A stretch of DNA of 64,000 bases from DATCTV01 sp964400685. GTDB lineage: Bacteria; Desulfobacterota; Desulfomonilia; UBA1062. Positions 45,276-54,692 of this stretch are shown piece by piece. The stretch spans positions 1 to 64,000 of the forward strand of contig CAYNVT010000004.1 of assembly GCA_964400685.1 (NCBI GenBank), in the 5' to 3' direction. The notes beneath the pieces are model-generated. The model was not told the origin of the DNA. It was given only the letters and a program-made list of their open reading frames with translations, and did not search any database. Both the position numbers and the translations under genes were made by a program. Within the stretch, counting starts at the first letter, position 1, and every line of letters begins with the position of its first letter.

Positions 45276-46298
45276 TTAATCGCCTATTAATGGGCCTCTG
45301 ACAGGCCATACATATGATAAAGCTGTTTTGGATTGCGTATTTACCGAACCGTTATAGAAATCCACAAACCATGCATAAGATGTGTTGACTGCATATGATG
45401 TCGATGTCCAGTATTTATAGCTGCCGTACCCTGTAAAAAAGCTTGATATCGAAGTAACAATTGCAGGGTCATACTGAGAAGCATCCAGCAGAGTCTCCAG
45501 CTCAGCCATAGTCGGAAGCCTCCACTGGCCGTCGGTAAGGCTTTTACAGTATAAATCCGCATCACTCCATGTCTTGGCTATACCAAGCGGTGTTTTGAAC
45601 CATACGAGTCTTGTAAGGTTATCTTCAACCATCACGCCGTCATGAAAATCGGTGAACCTCGGACTTCCCCATGTCTTGCCCAGTCTCAGGTATCCGTCCT
45701 GATGTCTGCAGGTGTTGCCGGAAGTGCATGTTGATGGAGGAGATTCAAACGGGTTATAAACCATATTCTGGCCTGTTTTTATGACAGTGTTAGTACCGCC
45801 GCCCGGAATCTTTACCAGAAGCATGCGCGCGTTGGACACTTTGGAAACTGATGTTTTAGTGCCGTCGTACATGTCTATGCACCATGCATTCTGTATCAGC
45901 AGTTCATCGGTCGTGGACGTCCAGTAGTAGCTGCCTTTTGTCGTAAGGATATTTAAAAAGGGATAGCCGTTCCCCAGGGCCGGACCGTATTTCGTATAAT
46001 CCATAAGGCTCATGATTTCCCTGATATTGGGCAAATGCCAGCCATTCATATTATAATTTGTATCACCCAGAAACAGGGCGACTTCCCAGCTCTTCAATCC
46101 TTCGATACCTGTTATGCTCCTGGGATCTTTCAGCCATATGAGAGTGGTGTAATTATCTGTAACAGTCCCGTCTCCGTTGTCGGTAAACCTTGGCGGCTCT
46201 GGAGCCGGTCCTGGTTCGCCTCCGCTTTCACCGCTCCCTCCACATGAGACAAAAAGAATTATTGAAAAGAGCAGGACTAGGCACATTGTTTTTTTCAT
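45276..46298 (-). CDS. Lipoprotein with two DUF1566 (Lcl C-terminal) domains
   Basis: A 340-residue exported lipoprotein: the leader ends in FVSC with Cys19. Two DUF1566 repeats follow, residues ~36-170 (TDNYTTLIWLKDP... GWHLPNIREIMSLMDYT) and ~215-335 (VEDNLTRLVWFKTP... QWRLPTMAELETLLD). The domain is widespread in surface and adhesion proteins of Deltaproteobacteria, with unknown exact role. GGAGGTATAT precedes the ATG. Just 147 bp away is the fibronectin-domain gene, also exported. Confidence 0.85.
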   Translation of the reverse strand: MKKTMCLVLLFSIILFVSCGGSGESGGEPGPAPEPPRFTDNGDGTVTDNYTTLIWLKDPRSITGIEGLKSWEVALFLGDTNYNMNGWHLPNIREIMSLMDYTKYGPALGNGYPFLNILTTKGSYYWTSTTDELLIQNAWCIDMYDGTKTSVSKVSNARMLLVKIPGGGTNTVIKTGQNMVYNPFESPPSTCTSGNTCRHQDGYLRLGKTWGSPRFTDFHDGVMVEDNLTRLVWFKTPLGIAKTWSDADLYCKSLTDGQWRLPTMAELETLLDASQYDPAIVTSISSFFTGYGSYKYWTSTSYAVNTSYAWFVDFYNGSVNTQSKTALSYVWPVRGPLIGD

Positions 46299-46444
46299 AT
46301 ATACCTCCGATATAATAAGCCCGATTGTTATTACACTTTATCTTTATTATTCTAATCGGTTTTCTAAAAGTGATTATTTAGGAAAATATCTATTAACTGT
46401 TTTTCAGCCGGCAGACATTAAACGGCGTAATAACATACTGTGTA

Positions 46445-47632
46445 TCAACATAATATTGCTGAAGATATAAAACATCCACCCGACCCTGATGATCCTGAAT
46501 CATCAGCGTTCAATGTTTCAGAGTCTTCGGTTGCCTGATGTGATGCGTCCATAATCCTGAACCTTCCGAGTGTCTTTGTAGTGAAGACAGCCCTTGCATT
46601 ATCCATCTTCGCTTCAGTCTTGATTCCCGCCCATTTCCCTGTTGTGAAGTCATAAAGTTCCACATGCGGACTTACACCGGAATAAGGCACGGCAACCTTT
46701 GCAGGTTGCTTCAATGTCTTTCCATAAGGAAGTATATCAAAAACATATCCAGGTGTTGCAACTGCATTTTGCGGGCCGCTTTGCACAAGGCTGATGCCGA
46801 TGCCCACCTCAATTTCATCAGATGATGACCCTTCGGGAATTTCCAGCTCAATGCCGGTTGCACTGTCAATGACGGAAACAGATTCTTCATCGCTGATCTG
46901 GGCGGCCAGGAGTATGCTTCCGGTAACTGAGATGTTGAGCTTGTATTTAACCGAGCCTGACGAATTTATAAGGTTATAGTAAAATAGGCCTTCTGTCTGC
47001 AGGTTAAGAATCAGGCCTGCAGGCACCGGATATTCAGAGGAAACAGGGACTATATCAAGAGACGCTTCAGGTATGATGCCATCAAGTGTTATCGATGATC
47101 CCTTCTCTGCTATCATGTAAATCATATACGTATCCCTTTCGGGAAAGCTTAAAAAATCATTCATATCAGTATGTGATTCATACTCAGAAAAGTTGCTGTA
47201 TCCGTCCAGGTCATTGTCATATATGGAGTCGAAGGGATTTAAAGGGTCAAGCCCCATCGAAATCTCGACCGTATCCGGTATTCCGTCCGAATCGGTATCC
47301 AGTTCGATCTGTGGATCCGGTATCGAAAGAGATACCTCGTCAGAATATGCGCTCTCATTAAAAACCTCATCGTAAGCAGTGACGGCAAAATAATACGTCA
47401 CCCCTTCCTGAAGGCCGGTTATATAAACTTGCGTGTTCTGTCCCGCACTTTCCACATGGATATATCTTTTTGATGACGTCCCGTAATAGACCCTGTAACC
47501 TGCGACTTCATCATCGGAAGGATTTGCTGACCATGATACTTCTGCGGTTGCGGCGGCTGCCTTTTCCCCCAAAACCATGCCACATAAAGCCATTATCAAT
47601 GCCCAGAATAAACCACTCCTAATTAAATTCAT
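46445..47632 (-). CDS. Exported fibronectin III / TSP3-repeat protein
   Basis: A 395-residue exported protein (signal peptide about 1-27). Residues ~30-110 are a fibronectin type III domain (YRVYYGTS...ITGLQEGVTYYFAVTAYDE). Residues ~115-160 are calcium-binding TSP3-like repeats (DTDSDGIPD, GLDPLNPFDS, DNDLDGYSNFSEYE). Residues ~280-370 are a ZU5-like beta region (TPGYVFDILPYGKTLK). The C-terminus ends GSGGCFISSAILC, like the start of a CFI-box sorting tail but without the following helix. Surface protein of unknown partner. Confidence 0.8.
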   Translation of the reverse strand: MNLIRSGLFWALIMALCGMVLGEKAAAATAEVSWSANPSDDEVAGYRVYYGTSSKRYIHVESAGQNTQVYITGLQEGVTYYFAVTAYDEVFNESAYSDEVSLSIPDPQIELDTDSDGIPDTVEISMGLDPLNPFDSIYDNDLDGYSNFSEYESHTDMNDFLSFPERDTYMIYMIAEKGSSITLDGIIPEASLDIVPVSSEYPVPAGLILNLQTEGLFYYNLINSSGSVKYKLNISVTGSILLAAQISDEESVSVIDSATGIELEIPEGSSSDEIEVGIGISLVQSGPQNAVATPGYVFDILPYGKTLKQPAKVAVPYSGVSPHVELYDFTTGKWAGIKTEAKMDNARAVFTTKTLGRFRIMDASHQATEDSETLNADDSGSSGSGGCFISSAILC

Positions 47633-47760
47633 GACAAATATATTACAAATGCCATGCCAACACCTTTATTTATTAAAATCATAGACTTAAAAGATAATCT
47701 GGTTTATTTGAGTACGTTTGCGAACAGTGTTGTTACAATTGTGTACGCTGACGGAAAGTC

Positions 47761-47791
47761 AAGCCCCTGCATGGAAATTATGCAGGGGCTT
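47761..47791 (-). terminator. Strong hairpin after secF
   Basis: A 12-bp perfect stem, AAGCCCCTGCAT (47761-47772) and ATGCAGGGGCTT (47780-47791), with a 7-base loop, lies 12 bp after the secF stop. The T tract is weak, but the place and strength fit the end of the tgt-yajC-secDF operon. Confidence 0.65.
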
Positions 47792-47802
47792 ATGGGACAT
47801 TA

Positions 47803-48714
47803 TTAAGAACTCTTCTTTGAATTGCTCATGAACAGTACAATAGGGCTTGCAACGAATATCGAGGAGTAGCATCCGATGATGACGCCTATAAGCATTACCA
47901 ATGCAAACCCGTGCAAGACCACTCCTCCCAGTAGAAAGAGCGCAATCACGACTAGAAAAACTGTGAGTGTCGTCAGCAAGGTCCTGCTCAATGTCTGGCT
48001 TATGCTCATGCTCATAATATGGGCAAGGTCATAATTCGGAGACTGCTGCTTCTTCATGTTTTCCCTGATCCTGTCGAAGACCACGATCGTATCGTTGAGC
48101 GAATATCCTATCAATGTCAGCAGAGCTGCCACAACGGTAAGGTCCATCTCTCTTCTCAGCAGCGAAAACATTCCCAGCACTATTATTACGTCATGCACGG
48201 TCGCGACAATCGCCCCTACAGAGAACTTGAACTCGAATCTCCACCATACATAGATCAGGATGCCTATGCCAGCCCAGATGAGAGACAGAAAGCCTTTGGT
48301 TTTAATATCTTTACTGACCGCGCCTCCTACCATTTCTATACGCCTTATCTCGAAGTTGCCTTTGCCGAAGGACTTCTCGAGTTCAGCCTTGAACATCCCG
48401 CCGAAGCCTTTTTTCGTGTCCTCTGTTTGAGATGTTCTGATCATAAAATCATTGTCAGATGGCTCACCGACACTCTGAATTCTTTCGTCGGCCATCCCCA
48501 TCGGCTTGAGAGCCTTGCGTATTTCATCTGCCGTGGTCGGGTTTTTAAACTGCACCTGTATCACCGAACCTCCGGCAAAGTCGATCCCGTAAGAAAACCC
48601 CTGCACTGCAATGCTTCCGATCGCGACAAGTGAGGTTATAAGAGAAAATCCGATGAAGTACCATTTGTACTTCATGAAATCTATATAGGTTCCGGGTTTA
48701 ATGAATTCTAACAT
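47803..48714 (-). CDS. secF: Protein translocase subunit SecF
   Basis: SecF works with SecD to use the proton gradient to finish protein export through SecYEG. The 303-residue protein has six membrane helices, the start motif FAGGSVIQVQF, and the C-terminal LTLIGYSLNDTIVVFDRIRENM typical of RND-type SecF. GGGGGAGG precedes the ATG. The gene follows secD by 13 bp. Confidence 0.97.
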   Translation of the reverse strand: MLEFIKPGTYIDFMKYKWYFIGFSLITSLVAIGSIAVQGFSYGIDFAGGSVIQVQFKNPTTADEIRKALKPMGMADERIQSVGEPSDNDFMIRTSQTEDTKKGFGGMFKAELEKSFGKGNFEIRRIEMVGGAVSKDIKTKGFLSLIWAGIGILIYVWWRFEFKFSVGAIVATVHDVIIVLGMFSLLRREMDLTVVAALLTLIGYSLNDTIVVFDRIRENMKKQQSPNYDLAHIMSMSISQTLSRTLLTTLTVFLVVIALFLLGGVVLHGFALVMLIGVIIGCYSSIFVASPIVLFMSNSKKSS

Positions 48715-48727
48715 GAACTGCCTCCCC

Positions 48728-50314
48728 CTAAATGCTTATGCGTTCAACATTCTTGCTGTTGACGAACCATTCCATGACCCATTTGCAGCCAACGAGCACG
48801 GTAAACAGGGTGGTTAGAATACCGAAACACAAAGTCACTGCAAAGCCCTTGATCGGTCCCGTACCGAACTGGAACAGCACAAGGCCTGCAATCAGTGTCG
48901 TCACATTCGCGTCTACAACGGTTGATACTGCATGCTTGTATCCGGCCTCGACCACCATCTTGGGCGTCCGTCCCAGTCTGATTTCTTCACGCATTCGTTC
49001 AAATATAAGAATATTCGCATCAACGGCCATACCGATGGTGAGTATGATTCCGGCAATACCGGGCAGCGTGAGCACCGCCCCGACAAGGGCCATGAATGCG
49101 GCTATCAGCATGATATTCAGGGTAACGGCAATATTGGCCAGCATTCCGGAAGCCCTGTAATAGATGATCATGAACAATATGACAAGCGCGCCGCCTATTG
49201 CACAGGCGACCAGTCCCTGGTGGATCGAATCCTTACCCAGAGATGGCCCGACTGTCCTTTCTTCAAGTATCTCAACAGGGGCGAGCAATGATCCTGATCT
49301 CAGGACAATGGCCAAATTCTTTGCTTCCTGGTCAGTGAATCTGCCGGTAATCGACGCCTTGCCTCCCGCGATCCTGTCTTTTATAACAGGGGCAGAATAG
49401 ACCTTGTTATCCAGAAGTATGGCAAGCCTTTTATTGATATTCTCTCCTGTAATACGTTCAAAATCCCTCGCGCCCTGGGAATTAAAGTCAAGTGAGATAT
49501 AAGGACTGGCACCGTCGATCTTTACCCTGGCATCGTTGAGCGTATCACCCGTAAGTTCGACCTGCTGCTTGAGAAGTATGGGTTCATTTGTTTCCTTCAT
49601 GTAGGCGATATAGCTGCCCTGCGGTATGTCGCCGGCCAGTGCATTAGAGAGTGAATGCTCCTCGTCCACCAGCTTGAATTCCAGTACAGCGGTTTCTCCG
49701 ATGATCTTTTTTGCCCTTTCCGGATCCGTAATGCCCGGGAGCTGAACGTTTATACGGTCCCTGCCCTCAGTGATTATTGACGGTTCGCTCACGCCCAGCT
49801 GGTCTATCCTGTTTCTTATAGTCTCAAGGGCCTGGCTTATCGAAGAATCCTTGATTTTTTGAATCTCCTCATTTTTTATAGAATATTTAAGTACAGTCAC
49901 TCCGCCGGCCGTTTCTGTTGACGGATCAGAAAAAGACGACTGTTCGTTTATTATGCCGGTCAGCTTGTCCTGATCCGCCGGGTCCCTTAACGTTACGGCA
50001 AGACTGTCCGGCGCTACCACTTCAATTTTCGTATAATGTATCCTTTTCTGCTGCATCTCCGATTTAATAGTTGACGCAATGATATTCAGCTTGCCTGTTA
50101 CAGCCTTGTCTGTGTCCACTTTAAGAATCAGGTGCATGCCGCCCTGAAGGTCCAGACCGAGTTTCACCTGCTTGATATATTTGCCAAGCGGTCCGAGCCA
50201 GTTGTCGGCCAGCTGATACGGAGTGAGCAGAGAGACCATCGTAGGCAATGAGAGTATGAGGCCTGCTATCATAACAACTGCGATTATGATCCCCCGCAAT
50301 TTGAAATTGTTCAT
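48728..50314 (-). CDS. secD: Protein translocase subunit SecD
   Basis: A 528-residue SecD with an N-terminal helix, a large periplasmic domain (about 50-350; LGLDLQGGMHLILKV near residue 53) and five C-terminal helices with GMAVDANILIFERMREE, the conserved Asp being used for proton flow. With SecF and YajC it helps SecYEG in export. GGGGG precedes the ATG. It lies between yajC and secF in the usual order. Confidence 0.97.
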   Translation of the reverse strand: MNNFKLRGIIIAVVMIAGLILSLPTMVSLLTPYQLADNWLGPLGKYIKQVKLGLDLQGGMHLILKVDTDKAVTGKLNIIASTIKSEMQQKRIHYTKIEVVAPDSLAVTLRDPADQDKLTGIINEQSSFSDPSTETAGGVTVLKYSIKNEEIQKIKDSSISQALETIRNRIDQLGVSEPSIITEGRDRINVQLPGITDPERAKKIIGETAVLEFKLVDEEHSLSNALAGDIPQGSYIAYMKETNEPILLKQQVELTGDTLNDARVKIDGASPYISLDFNSQGARDFERITGENINKRLAILLDNKVYSAPVIKDRIAGGKASITGRFTDQEAKNLAIVLRSGSLLAPVEILEERTVGPSLGKDSIHQGLVACAIGGALVILFMIIYYRASGMLANIAVTLNIMLIAAFMALVGAVLTLPGIAGIILTIGMAVDANILIFERMREEIRLGRTPKMVVEAGYKHAVSTVVDANVTTLIAGLVLFQFGTGPIKGFAVTLCFGILTTLFTVLVGCKWVMEWFVNSKNVERISI

Positions 50315-50330
50315 TTAAATTCCCCCTTTA

Positions 50331-50663
50331 TTAAGCCTTGGTTACAGTTTTACTGTCTTCAGAGCCTTTTTTATACGCTACAAATTCTCTTGATACCTTT
50401 ATCTTGACGTTCTGTGCAATCTCAATTGTAAGGACATTTTCCGCAACACCCACAACCTTACCGTGAATCCCGCCGGTAGTTACGACTTCGTCGCCCTTGT
50501 CGATCTTGGAAAGCATCTCACGGTGCTGTTTCGCCTTTTTCTGCTGGGGCATTATAAGCAGGAAGTAGAAAATGACAAAGATAAGAATAAGCGGGGCGAT
50601 ACTCATAAGCATCCCCATTGTTCCTCCCGACGCCGCGTCTGCAGCATAAGCAATACTAAACAT
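50331..50663 (-). CDS. yajC: Preprotein translocase subunit YajC
   Basis: A 110-residue accessory subunit of SecDF. One membrane helix (about 15-38; LMSIAPLILIFVIFYFLLI) is followed by PQQKKAKQHREML and VTTGGIHGKVVGVAE, both hallmarks. AAGGAG precedes the ATG. It overlaps the tgt stop by 8 bp. Confidence 0.97.
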   Translation of the reverse strand: MFSIAYAADAASGGTMGMLMSIAPLILIFVIFYFLLIMPQQKKAKQHREMLSKIDKGDEVVTTGGIHGKVVGVAENVLTIEIAQNVKIKVSREFVAYKKGSEDSKTVTKA

Positions 50664-51771
50664 CGTACATCTCCTTTATACTTGATCTTAGTTTATTCAG
50701 ATACTGGTTCTCTACGGCATGCCGCATCTTATACATTAATTCAAGATAGAAATGAAGGTTATGTATGGTGGCTAGGACTGAAGACAGTATTTCACCTGAA
50801 ATGAACAGGTGCCTTAAATACGCAAGGGAGAAGTTCCTGCAGGTATAACAGGTGCAGTTTTCATCGGGCGGGCTGTTATCAAGCCTGTATTTAGCCTGTT
50901 TGAGCGTGATTCTGCCATTCCATGTAAAAAGCTGGCCGTTCCTTGCGTTTCTTGTGGGAAGCACGCAGTCGAACATATCGATGCCGCGGGTGACAGCCTC
51001 AACAATATCAAGCGGTGTTCCCACACCCATCAGATATCTGGGTTTCTCCTGAGGCATCAGAGGTGCGGTGTAATCAAGCACATCCATCATTATGTCATGC
51101 CCTTCTCCGACTGACAGACCGCCTATGGCAACGCCGTCAAACGGGAGCTCACATATCTGAGCTGCACTCATTTCACGCAGGTTCTTAAAAACGCCTCCCT
51201 GCACTATTCCGAACATCGCATTATCACTTCTTCTTGCCTTGATGCATCGCTCTGCCCATGAAGTCGTCCTTCTGACGGCATTAAGCGCATCTTCCTCTCT
51301 GCATGGATAAGGCACACATTCATCAAGCACCATCATGATGTCGGAACCAAGTTTTTCCTGTATAAGAACTGCCTTTTCAGGTGTAAGGAATCTTCTGCTT
51401 CCGTCAATATGCGACTGGAACTCGATGCCATTATCAGTAAGTTCCCTCAATTTCGCCAGACTGAAAACCTGATACCCGCCGCTGTCGGTAAGGATCGGCC
51501 CTTCCCATGCCATGAATTTATGCAGACCGCCGATTGTTTCTATAAGATCTTCTCCGGGACGCAGGTGGAGATGGTACGTGTTTGAAAGAATTATCTGTGC
51601 ACCCGCCTCTTTCAGATTCTCAGGGGTCATGGCCTTGACCGTACCCTGGGTGCCTACAGGCATGAATGCAGGGGTATCGACAGGGCCTCTTTGTGTGTGA
51701 AACCTGCCCCTCCTTGCATCGCCGTACCTGGCCAGCACTTCGAATCTAAATGATGAGCATTGCGTCCCCAT
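50656..51771 (-). CDS. tgt: tRNA-guanine transglycosylase
   Basis: Tgt swaps guanine at position 34 of tRNA for preQ1 in the queuosine pathway. The 371-residue protein has the nucleophile Asp in SDGGYQVFSL-type TDSGGYQVF, a GGLSVGEGHD substrate loop and the zinc site CTCYTCRNFSLAYLRH. Its start overlaps the queA gene by 26 bp. The queA-tgt-yajC-secDF order is common in Proteobacteria. Confidence 0.97.
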   Translation of the reverse strand: MGTQCSSFRFEVLARYGDARRGRFHTQRGPVDTPAFMPVGTQGTVKAMTPENLKEAGAQIILSNTYHLHLRPGEDLIETIGGLHKFMAWEGPILTDSGGYQVFSLAKLRELTDNGIEFQSHIDGSRRFLTPEKAVLIQEKLGSDIMMVLDECVPYPCREEDALNAVRRTTSWAERCIKARRSDNAMFGIVQGGVFKNLREMSAAQICELPFDGVAIGGLSVGEGHDIMMDVLDYTAPLMPQEKPRYLMGVGTPLDIVEAVTRGIDMFDCVLPTRNARNGQLFTWNGRITLKQAKYRLDNSPPDENCTCYTCRNFSLAYLRHLFISGEILSSVLATIHNLHFYLELMYKMRHAVENQYLNKLRSSIKEMYDV

Positions 51772-52753
51772 AACTGAAGAACCTGTACCTTTCCTTTACT
51801 GCTTCCTTGTATGCTTTCATTATTAAATCATATCCCCCGAATGCGCAAACCAGCATGATAAGTGTAGAACACGGCAGATGGAAATTCGTAAGCAGGGCAT
51901 TCACACACTTGAACTCAAAGCCGGGTCTGATAAAAATTCCGGTAATGCCACGGCCTGCAGTTATCCTCCCTTTTTCACGCATCAGGTGCTCAAGAACACG
52001 GGTGGTAGTTGTTCCGACCGATACTATCCTTGTTTTATTATTCATTGCCATATTTATTTTTTCCGATTCTTCAATGCCCAGGTAAAATTCTTCCTCATGC
52101 ATTTTATGCTCTTCAATATTTTGAACTCTTACCGGCATGAAAGTTCCTAGACCCACATGAAGCGTTATATAAAGTGGCTCGATGCCTTTTTGTGAAAGAC
52201 TGAAAAGCATATCTTCTGCAAAATGTAGTCCCGCGGTAGGTGCAGCAACAGAACCTTCATCCTTCGCATAAACGGTCTGGTAATATTCTCTGTCACAATC
52301 TTCAGCATTACGCGATATATAAGGGGGAAGCGGCATTTTGCCTGTTTCGAGAATAAGCTCAGGTCTGTCAAAGCGGACAATTCCTTTCTCTGATTCTCTT
52401 TCAATGATTTCCGCCGTGAGTCCGCTTTCAAAATATACAACTGTACCCGGTCGCGAAGGTTTTGAAGACCTGACAAGACATTCCCACATTCCCCTTTCAA
52501 GCTCCTTGAGCAGGAATATCTCAACATTGCCGCCAGTAGCCTTTTTCCCCGTCAGCCTTGCGGGTATTACCTTGCTGTTATTTAGGACAAGGGTGTCATC
52601 CGGTATCAGATAGTCTTTGAAATCACTGAAATGTCCATGAGAGATCGCGCACTTTGCCCTGTCGATGACCATGAGCCTTCCGGTTCCCCTTGGAAGCGGG
52701 TACTGGGCAATAAGGTCTTCAGAAAGGTCGTAATGAAAATCACTGAGTTTCAT
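51746..52753 (-). CDS. queA: S-adenosylmethionine:tRNA ribosyltransferase-isomerase
   Basis: QueA converts preQ1-tRNA to epoxyqueuosine-tRNA using SAM. The 335-residue product has LSDFHYDLSEDLIAQYPL at the start, DTLVLNNSKVIPARL, TAGLHFAEDML and FHLPCSTLIMLVCAFGG, all diagnostic. The ATG at 52753 has no clear ribosome site. It overlaps tgt by 26 bp. Confidence 0.97.
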   Translation of the reverse strand: MKLSDFHYDLSEDLIAQYPLPRGTGRLMVIDRAKCAISHGHFSDFKDYLIPDDTLVLNNSKVIPARLTGKKATGGNVEIFLLKELERGMWECLVRSSKPSRPGTVVYFESGLTAEIIERESEKGIVRFDRPELILETGKMPLPPYISRNAEDCDREYYQTVYAKDEGSVAAPTAGLHFAEDMLFSLSQKGIEPLYITLHVGLGTFMPVRVQNIEEHKMHEEEFYLGIEESEKINMAMNNKTRIVSVGTTTTRVLEHLMREKGRITAGRGITGIFIRPGFEFKCVNALLTNFHLPCSTLIMLVCAFGGYDLIMKAYKEAVKERYRFFSYGDAMLII

Positions 52754-52759
52754 CAGATG

Positions 52760-52960
52760 CTAAAGATTCCTTCCGAAATAGACTATTGCGAGGCCAGACA
52801 GCGCGCAAAGGATACCTGTTATCTGTATCCATAAATCAGGTATCTTTTCAATGTGTCTGGCCGCCAGTTTCAACCCTCTTGGAAAGAGCATATATGGAAT
52901 GGCCTCGATTATAAAAACCATGCCGATGACACACAGAAAATATTGAAGATCGAATTTCAT
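52760..52960 (-). CDS. DUF2065 family small membrane protein (YjeT-like)
   Basis: A 66-residue protein with two hydrophobic helices (about 5-24 and 44-62) and the family marks FIIEAIPYMLFP and GLKLAARHIEKIPD. Function unknown; found near membrane-protein quality genes in many Proteobacteria. The start is set at ATG 52960, behind GGGTTTTTTTC; an in-frame ATG at 52993 would overlap the thiouridylase-like gene. It lies 6 bp before queA. Confidence 0.85.
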   Translation of the reverse strand: MKFDLQYFLCVIGMVFIIEAIPYMLFPRGLKLAARHIEKIPDLWIQITGILCALSGLAIVYFGRNL

Positions 52961-52973
52961 GAAAAAAACCCTA

Positions 52974-53990
52974 TCATGAATGTGATGCCTCAATCAAACC
53001 GTCATCAATGACGGCGGCACTTATTTGTTTATCAAGGGATTCAGGAGATTCACCCCATGAAGCGGTGTTTCCTTCAGTACCCCGGGCCTTTGTGTACCTG
53101 AGGCATATAGATGCAGCCAGTTCAAGGTTTCTTTGATTTATGATTCCTCTTATAACACCGGTAGGTCCCGGCACATTGTTAACCTTCACAAATACATTTC
53201 CCGGGAATCTCAGCTTTTCTGCAAGCACATTCTCCTGTTCGTCTCTGGGAACTATCATTACGGTATTGCTATCAAGCATGAATTTTCTTCCGACAACGTC
53301 CATTGCAAAATCCGCCCCTGCTGGCATTTCAGGGCTGAATCTTTCAATCGTCTGCCTTACTTTATCTGCAATCTGAACGTATGTAAGAAGGCAGCCGCCT
53401 GCAGGCGACGGGATTTCCTCTTTCAAAACACCGTAGGCAAGGGCAAGAGTTTCCTGTTTTTTTCTACCCCTGCCGGCTATATCAAGCATGTCTTCCTTGT
53501 TTATGATGCCTTCTTTTTCAGGAACTGAATCAGGCATGTGCCGGGCGCAGAGCGGCCTCACAAGCAGCCCTTTCAATCCGGAATCCCTTTCTATGACATT
53601 CATCGCATCTTTTCTCTGCGACATGGGCCTCTGTCCGAGCACTTCGCCAGTTATGACAAAGGATGCTGAATATTTATCCAGAAGCCCTCGGGCCATTTTC
53701 AGCATTCCGATTTTACAGTCTATACACGGATTCATATGCTTGCCGAATCCGTATTTAGGAGCTTTGAGAATCCTGATAAAATTATCCGTATAGTCTATTA
53801 TCTCCGGCATAATACCGAATTTCCTGAAATGGTTCTTCTTGAATTCAGACGGGGACAGCAATGCGCTGAATCCGAAAAAAGGCGTGGCAAAATAAAGAGG
53901 GACAACCTCTATCCCAAGCTCTCTCACCATTCTGATGCTTATTATGCTGTCAAGTCCGCCGGAATATAGCGCCAAGCAGCGCCTGTACAT
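52974..53990 (-). CDS. PP-loop tRNA thiouridylase-like protein
   Basis: A 338-residue protein with an N-terminal PP-loop ATPase motif ALYSGGLDSIISI, the MnmA/ThiI-like cysteine motif NPCIDCKIGML, and GRGRKKQETLALAYG. These are marks of sulfur-transfer enzymes that thiolate tRNA. It is closer to the short COG0482-like branch than to true MnmA (shorter, no C-terminal Cys pair seen). A second Cys, GGCLLT, may be the partner. The gene starts the string that ends with secF. Substrate base not determined. Confidence 0.8.
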   Translation of the reverse strand: MYRRCLALYSGGLDSIISIRMVRELGIEVVPLYFATPFFGFSALLSPSEFKKNHFRKFGIMPEIIDYTDNFIRILKAPKYGFGKHMNPCIDCKIGMLKMARGLLDKYSASFVITGEVLGQRPMSQRKDAMNVIERDSGLKGLLVRPLCARHMPDSVPEKEGIINKEDMLDIAGRGRKKQETLALAYGVLKEEIPSPAGGCLLTYVQIADKVRQTIERFSPEMPAGADFAMDVVGRKFMLDSNTVMIVPRDEQENVLAEKLRFPGNVFVKVNNVPGPTGVIRGIINQRNLELAASICLRYTKARGTEGNTASWGESPESLDKQISAAVIDDGLIEASHS

Positions 53991-54029
53991 AGATGAACCC
54001 CTTCTCTTCTGTCATCGGTATTCATGGAC

Positions 54030-54065
54030 ATAAAAAAGATCCATACCGTGTTTGCGGTATGGATC
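54030..54065 (-). terminator. Rho-independent terminator after tRNA-Asp
   Basis: An 11-bp stem, GATCCATACCG (54038-54048) and CGGTATGGATC (54055-54065), followed on the minus strand by TTTTTTATG. A textbook terminator ending the HU-tRNA-Val-tRNA-Asp unit. Confidence 0.85.
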
Positions 54066-54072
54066 CGGAATC

Positions 54073-54149
54073 TGGCGGGAGCGACGGGACTCGAACCCGC
54101 GACCTTCGGCGTGACAGGCCGACGTTATAACCAACTTAACTACGCCCCC
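54073..54149 (-). tRNA. tRNA-Asp (GTC)
   Basis: A 77-base minus-strand tRNA. The anticodon loop CTGTCAC gives anticodon GTC, for Asp. The 7-bp acceptor stem GGGGGCG pairs with CGCTCCC (one G-U pair), the T arm has GGGTTCGAGTCCC, and the gene encodes discriminator G and CCA. It is 21 bp downstream of tRNA-Val. Confidence 0.97.
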
Positions 54150-54170
54150 GCGTATCTATATCTATTTTAC

Positions 54171-54245
54171 TGGTAGGCGGAACAGGGTTTGAACCTGTGA
54201 CCCTCGGCTTGTAAGGCCGATGCTCTCCCGCTGAGCTACCCGCCC
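54171..54245 (-). tRNA. tRNA-Val (TAC)
   Basis: A 75-base minus-strand tRNA with anticodon loop CTTACAA (anticodon TAC, Val). Acceptor stem GGGCGGG pairs with TCCGCCT, the D arm has AGCTCAGCGGGAGAGC, the T arm AGGTTCAAACCCT, and CCA is encoded. It follows the HU gene by 12 bp and may be processed from its transcript. Confidence 0.97.
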
Positions 54246-54257
54246 AGAATCATAATG

Positions 54258-54536
54258 CTATTTCTTGTTGACAGCTTCCTTGAATGATTTCCCTGCCCTG
54301 AAGCGGGGAGATTTGGAAGCTTTGATCTTTATGACCTTTCTTGTCCTTGGATTTACGCCCTGACGCTCTGCTCTTTTTACAACTTCAAACGTGCCAAAGC
54401 CAACCAGTGTTACTTTATTCCCTCTGGCAAGGGATTCAGTGATCGCCTCTGTAGCTGCATTTATCGCTTTTTCCGCCGCAGCCTTGGGCAACCCGGATTT
54501 CCCTGCAACGACCGCTATCAATTCAGTTTTAGTCAA
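54258..54536 (-). CDS. HU family DNA-binding protein
   Basis: A 92-residue histone-like protein that bends and compacts DNA. Marks: MTKTELIAVVAGKSGLPKAAAEKA and VTLVGFGTFEVVKRAERQGVNPRT, then the C-terminal RAGKSFKEAVNKK. The start is TTG 54536, 6 bp after AGGAGG; no in-frame ATG is nearby. In many relatives lon lies between clpX and the HU gene; here it does not. Confidence 0.95.
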   Translation of the reverse strand: MTKTELIAVVAGKSGLPKAAAEKAINAATEAITESLARGNKVTLVGFGTFEVVKRAERQGVNPRTRKVIKIKASKSPRFRAGKSFKEAVNKK

Positions 54537-54589
54537 GGCATACCTCCTGTGGAAATTATGTTTTTTATTATTGCTTTCACCCGCGTCAG

Positions 54590-54618
54590 TACCTAACAGC
54601 TATTGCAGGTGGTGTCAA
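54590..54618 (-). promoter_or_regulatory. Candidate sigma-70 promoter of the HU gene
   Basis: On the minus strand a perfect -35 box TTGACA (54618-54613) is followed after 17 bp by TAGGTA (54595-54590), a weak -10. It lies 54 bp before the TTG start and would drive HU and the tRNAs. Confidence 0.45.
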
Positions 54619-54692
54619 TACCTTAAATGCTCTGTTTATCACATTTTACAGGCAAAATGATTTAATATTGTTTTGCCCGGTCTATGCAACTC

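Noticed and set aside
54650..54680. GGCAAAA/TTTTGCC hairpin after clpX
   Set aside because: The stem is weak and AT-rich and no T tract follows on the minus strand; not enough for a terminator call.
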